DNA of 64,000 nt from Ascoidea asiatica. Its lineage: Eukaryota > Ascomycota > Saccharomycetes > Ascoideales > Ascoideaceae. Position numbers and translations under genes: made by a program. Shown here piece by piece: positions 60,946 through 64,000 of the stretch; position 1 is the first letter of the stretch, and each line of letters begins with the position of its first letter. The stretch is taken from assembly GCA_001600695.1 (NCBI GenBank), contig BCKQ01000001.1, positions 2,637,880 to 2,701,879 on the forward strand, in the 5' to 3' direction. Under the pieces are notes generated by a model. It saw nothing but the letters and a program-made list of their open reading frames with translations, made no database searches and was not told the origin of the DNA.

Positions 60946-62943
60946 TTATTTATTAAGTACCTCTTTTTCTAAATCAATTAATGCCTCACCATATATTTTC
61001 TCATCCCTGTCATTGAATAATTGATTTTCATCCGTTTTAGAGTCTGTAAAAACTCCTTCAATTTGCAAATACTCCATTTTGGGTTCAGTCTGTTTTCCTA
61101 TTCCTTGAAGCAACTTTGTAAACCATTTTCTTTCACCATTTCCAATTATTAAATTTATTGCCTGCCCTGATTTACCAGCTCTAGCGGTTCTTCCAACACG
61201 ATGGACATACTCTCTAGAACTTAAAGGTAAATCATAGTTGATAACTGTTTTTATGGTAGATATGTCTATTCCTCTTGCTATTAAATCTGTACCAATTATG
61301 ATATGAATTTCCCCTCTAGAAAACTTATCCAATATTTTTTTTTTTTGGAAACTTGAGATTGATGAATTGATACAAGCTATTTTAATATCTTGACTATATT
61401 TTTTTGAAAGTAGCTGCAATAATCTGGCTAATCTTGAAGAAGTATCATTGGACTTACTAAAAACTAGTGTGTTCTTTTGCAAATTCTTGACAAGAAATAT
61501 AATTTTAAATAAAATTAATGGCTTAAACGATGAGCTAGAAGAACTTTGAAATACCTGATACTCCCTTAGCCCAGAAGGTAGTAAAAATACATCATTTTGA
61601 TTTGAACGTTCTAATACATTTTGACCACGATCGTCGGCAATTAAAATTTTTGGCATATGAAAATGCAATGCCGTTAACTGTCCTGAATCAGTAGTTAATG
61701 TTGCACTAAAGATGAGCTTTTGGATGTTTCGAGAAACATTAAACTTACAATTGTTATGGTTGTTACTTTGTTCTTCTTCTTGAATTTTATCTAATAAAAT
61801 ACTTATCCAATTTTGAAAAGACTGATTTAAAAGTCTATCTGCCTCGTCTATTATAAGAAATTGCAAATGCTTTATGCATATGTCCCCTAATTTTAAATGA
61901 TCGACTAGCCTTCCTGGAGTAGTTATTAGTATATCAGGAATAGTTTTCTTCAATTTTATTGACTCCTCTTTTATAGAAATCTTTGGTCTATTTAACCCTA
62001 TGATATTAAGATTCAAACCTTTAGATAGTTGATCCAAAGTAGAAAACACTTGGGCTATAAGGGGTTTCGTAGGAACTATTATAATGCAATGCAATTTTGG
62101 TACAACTCTTGTACAAATGCTTTGAAGGATTGGTAGTACATAAGCAATGGTCTTTCCAGAGCCAGTAGCTGCATTTACAAGTAGATCTGAATGACCATCT
62201 GGAAAAAATTTCCCTTTCTTAATTTCTTTTAGCATAATATCCAATACTGATACTTGAACAGAAAAGGCTTCAGAGAATCCATTTTCCTCAAGATTTGCCA
62301 AAATTTTAGGATGAAGAAGATTAGCATAGTTGGAAAATTTTTTCTTAATGTGTGTCTGAAAATATACGGGTTCACTAAGCCAGCTTAAAGATGGATTACC
62401 TAAAGTTTTTAATTTCTCGTCATGAGGAAGGGAGGGTTGAGGCAAAGGTGTGAGATTTTGAATAAAACGATTACTGTTTTCGGCTGATAAAATGGAAGAT
62501 GTTTTCATATTTGGTAAACCTTTTTGTGAATCAATTGTTTTATTGAATCTATTCATTATTAGCGCATGCTTATTAGAAGAAAAAGATTCAACTTCTTTAA
62601 TTGCACTACCTGAAAAAATAACTTCGGTATCAGTTTGAAATTTCCCGGTTATTATATTTTTTGAGACAGATTCAAAATTTGATAATGTAGAGCTCTTTTC
62701 CTCTAATATAGGAAATTTTAAATTGGAAGATTTTATGTCAGAATTCAGATTATCTGAGTAGCCATTCATGGCCTTGCTAGCTTTTGAGCCATTGTTAAAG
62801 CTATGTTCTTCGTGCTCTTCATGCTGTGATTCATTTTCACTTTCATCACTCAAACTGATATCATCCTTAAATTCATGCGGTAACTTTCGCTTTTTGTAAC
62901 CAGTTGAAAGGCTTATATTTGGATCGAACCTACGAGCAAACAT
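60946..62943 (-). CDS. DBP6: ATP-dependent RNA helicase Dbp6 (DEAD box)
   Basis: ATG 62943 gives 665 residues beginning MFARRFDPNIS, like yeast Dbp6 (MFASRFDPS). A 19-residue longer start at ATG 63000 is also open and cannot be excluded. An acidic Ser/Glu region (about 25-60) comes before the helicase. Motifs: ATGSGKT (about 260), PTKPL, TTPGRLVDHL, DEADRLLNQSFQ (about 367), SATLTT, and C-terminal RGIDIS and [30 protein letters not shown] matches Dbp6, which acts early in 60S assembly in the nucleolus with Dbp9 and Npa1. PTRE is PTKP, as in yeast Dbp6. Confidence 0.92.
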   Translation of the reverse strand: MFARRFDPNISLSTGYKKRKLPHEFKDDISLSDESENESQHEEHEEHSFNNGSKASKAMNGYSDNLNSDIKSSNLKFPILEEKSSTLSNFESVSKNIITGKFQTDTEVIFSGSAIKEVESFSSNKHALIMNRFNKTIDSQKGLPNMKTSSILSAENSNRFIQNLTPLPQPSLPHDEKLKTLGNPSLSWLSEPVYFQTHIKKKFSNYANLLHPKILANLEENGFSEAFSVQVSVLDIMLKEIKKGKFFPDGHSDLLVNAATGSGKTIAYVLPILQSICTRVVPKLHCIIIVPTKPLIAQVFSTLDQLSKGLNLNIIGLNRPKISIKEESIKLKKTIPDILITTPGRLVDHLKLGDICIKHLQFLIIDEADRLLNQSFQNWISILLDKIQEEEQSNNHNNCKFNVSRNIQKLIFSATLTTDSGQLTALHFHMPKILIADDRGQNVLERSNQNDVFLLPSGLREYQVFQSSSSSSFKPLILFKIIFLVKNLQKNTLVFSKSNDTSSRLARLLQLLSKKYSQDIKIACINSSISSFQKKKILDKFSRGEIHIIIGTDLIARGIDISTIKTVINYDLPLSSREYVHRVGRTARAGKSGQAINLIIGNGERKWFTKLLQGIGKQTEPKMEYLQIEGVFTDSKTDENQLFNDRDEKIYGEALIDLEKEVLNK

Positions 62944-63366
62944 ATTTATCTGGGTAGAATATACCAGTTTATTAAATTCTCTATTTTTTTTGAAAAGCAT
63001 TGTGGAAAAATTTTCTTAAAATAATTATATCTCTGGTTATTCAATTATCAGGTGACCCTCCGCGTTTCTTGATGACTTACCGATACACCATGGCCTACCT
63101 TATTAGCTATAACTACATAGTAGTGAAGTAATCCTTAACAAAAAGTAGCTAAAGATATTGCATTTTTGAGGAACTTGTTTAAAAACTAATCAAGGAATTG
63201 AAGTAAATATCAAAAAGATTTAGGTTTCAAGTACGCCTACATTTTAATTTCTAATAAGTCAAACAATTAGTCTATTTGTGAGAAAATTCGGTTATTGTTA
63301 GCGTACGAAATTATTGATTTATTCTTTATCTTTTTTACTTATTCAAAAAAACTGCAGACTAGAATC
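62944..63366. promoter_or_regulatory. Divergent DBP6/RSM19 intergenic region
   Basis: A compact promoter with a GC-richer centre (about 63045-63105) that includes GTCACCTGA on the minus strand (63048-63056), the same 9-mer found in OLE1 and ANT1 upstream regions. If DBP6 starts at 63000 the spacer is shorter. Confidence 0.45.
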
Positions 63367-63642
63367 ATGAAGCCTACAACACTGTTGCTAAAACGCTCTG
63401 TTTGGAAAGGACCTTATATTGTACCTCTTCCTATTGGAAAGGCTCTCAAAACTGGAGCTCCAATTCGAACAAATGCTAGAGCTTGTACTATTTTGCCCCA
63501 GTTTGTCGGTGTGAAATTTCAAATCCATAATGGTAAAGAATATGTCCCTATAGTAATAACAGAGGATATGGTTGGTTCAAAGTTGGGCGAATTTGCTCCA
63601 ACGAGAAAGAGGTTCAAATATACATTGACCAAAAATTCTTGA
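63367..63642 (+). CDS. RSM19: Mitochondrial small-subunit ribosomal protein uS19m (Rsm19)
   Basis: ATG 63367 gives 91 residues, the same length as yeast Rsm19; the frame upstream begins at TTG 63295. The S19 signature is intact: [10 protein letters not shown], then [37 protein letters not shown] (seen in parts, about 31-67) and [11 protein letters not shown] near the end. It is part of the mitochondrial 37S subunit head. A short basic start ([10 protein letters not shown]) can serve as targeting signal. Codon use is less A/T-biased than in OLE1. Confidence 0.95.
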   Translation: MKPTTLLLKRSVWKGPYIVPLPIGKALKTGAPIRTNARACTILPQFVGVKFQIHNGKEYVPIVITEDMVGSKLGEFAPTRKRFKYTLTKNS

Positions 63643-64000
63643 TTTGGAGCATGAAATCAGTTTGCGCGATGAACTCCTAGTATTTCTTAAGAAATTTGTA
63701 TATAGTTATATTATTAGTGCCATAAATATTAAAAATTTTTGTTGCTTAATTGATTGCTTTTGACTTCAATCTACTATATATAATGCTTTCAATAAAAATT
63801 TAGTTAAAATAAAAATGCTATAGACAAAAATTAGATTTTAGGAAAATGAAAATAAAAATTAAACCTTTAAATGATTTTAAAAAAAATAAAAAAACATTTG
63901 AGTGTTTACATACAAAAGTTATAAATATATGAGTATCTTTGAAAGCAAAAAAGCTTTCCTGATATAGTTTGCATCCCAATTAAAAAGCAAAATTTGTCAT
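63643..64000. other. Downstream of RSM19, no gene seen
   Basis: 358 bp of AT-rich sequence with A-runs (63875-63895). Nothing supported before the window end. Confidence 0.5.

Overview
This window is nuclear DNA from a budding yeast (Saccharomycotina). The genes are compact and mostly intronless, the DNA is very AT-rich with many Asn/Ser/Gln low-complexity tracts, the few introns have GTATGT/GTAAGT donors and TACTAAC-type branch points, and almost every gene has a clear yeast counterpart. It also keeps a gene for eIF3f, a subunit baker's yeast lacks, so it is probably outside the Saccharomyces group. CTG codons are so rare (none in OLE1) that I cannot tell whether CTG is read as Leu, Ser or Ala. 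I see no tRNA, rRNA, transposon, CRISPR array or point centromere.

Layout, left to right. 0-10 kb: the 5' end of an MFS transporter (minus), OLE1, a ketopantoate-reductase-like gene, a secreted GH15 glucoamylase-like gene, and a class I/II chitin synthase (minus). 12-20 kb: PTP1, a free-methionine-R-sulfoxide reductase, a PhoD-like metallophosphatase and HAS1 (minus). 20-31 kb: a multi-intron mitochondrial carrier, eIF3f (minus), BCP1, SRP1 (minus) and the peroxisomal carrier ANT1. 31-41 kb: DBF4, CTR86 and the GH81 endoglucanase ENG1, all minus. 40.8-44 kb: a long gene-poor stretch with a coding-like remnant and several inverted repeats. 44-54.6 kb: a Pho80-type cyclin, NET1 (minus), an unrecognised gene with two APSES/KilA-N-like domains (minus), a Gep7-like mitochondrial protein (minus) and UTP23. 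54.9-63.7 kb: OCA1, CSE1, MMS2 (one intron), DBP6 (minus) and RSM19.

Functionally this is an ordinary core-gene region, with ribosome biogenesis well represented (HAS1, DBP6, UTP23, BCP1; NET1 is nucleolar). SRP1 (importin-alpha) and CSE1 (its exporter) act in one cycle but lie about 28 kb apart. CHS and ENG1 build and cut the septal wall.

Points for a second look: the GH15 protein has lost the usual general-acid Glu and two conserved Trp although the general base remains; the carrier gene contains a candidate 9-nt in-frame microexon; the 802-residue gene carries tandem degenerate APSES-like domains; and several promoters contain GC-richer islands full of short perfect hairpins and repeats that the coding annotation does not explain. 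Several starts were moved downstream from non-ATG open-frame ends to the first in-frame ATG; each entry says so.
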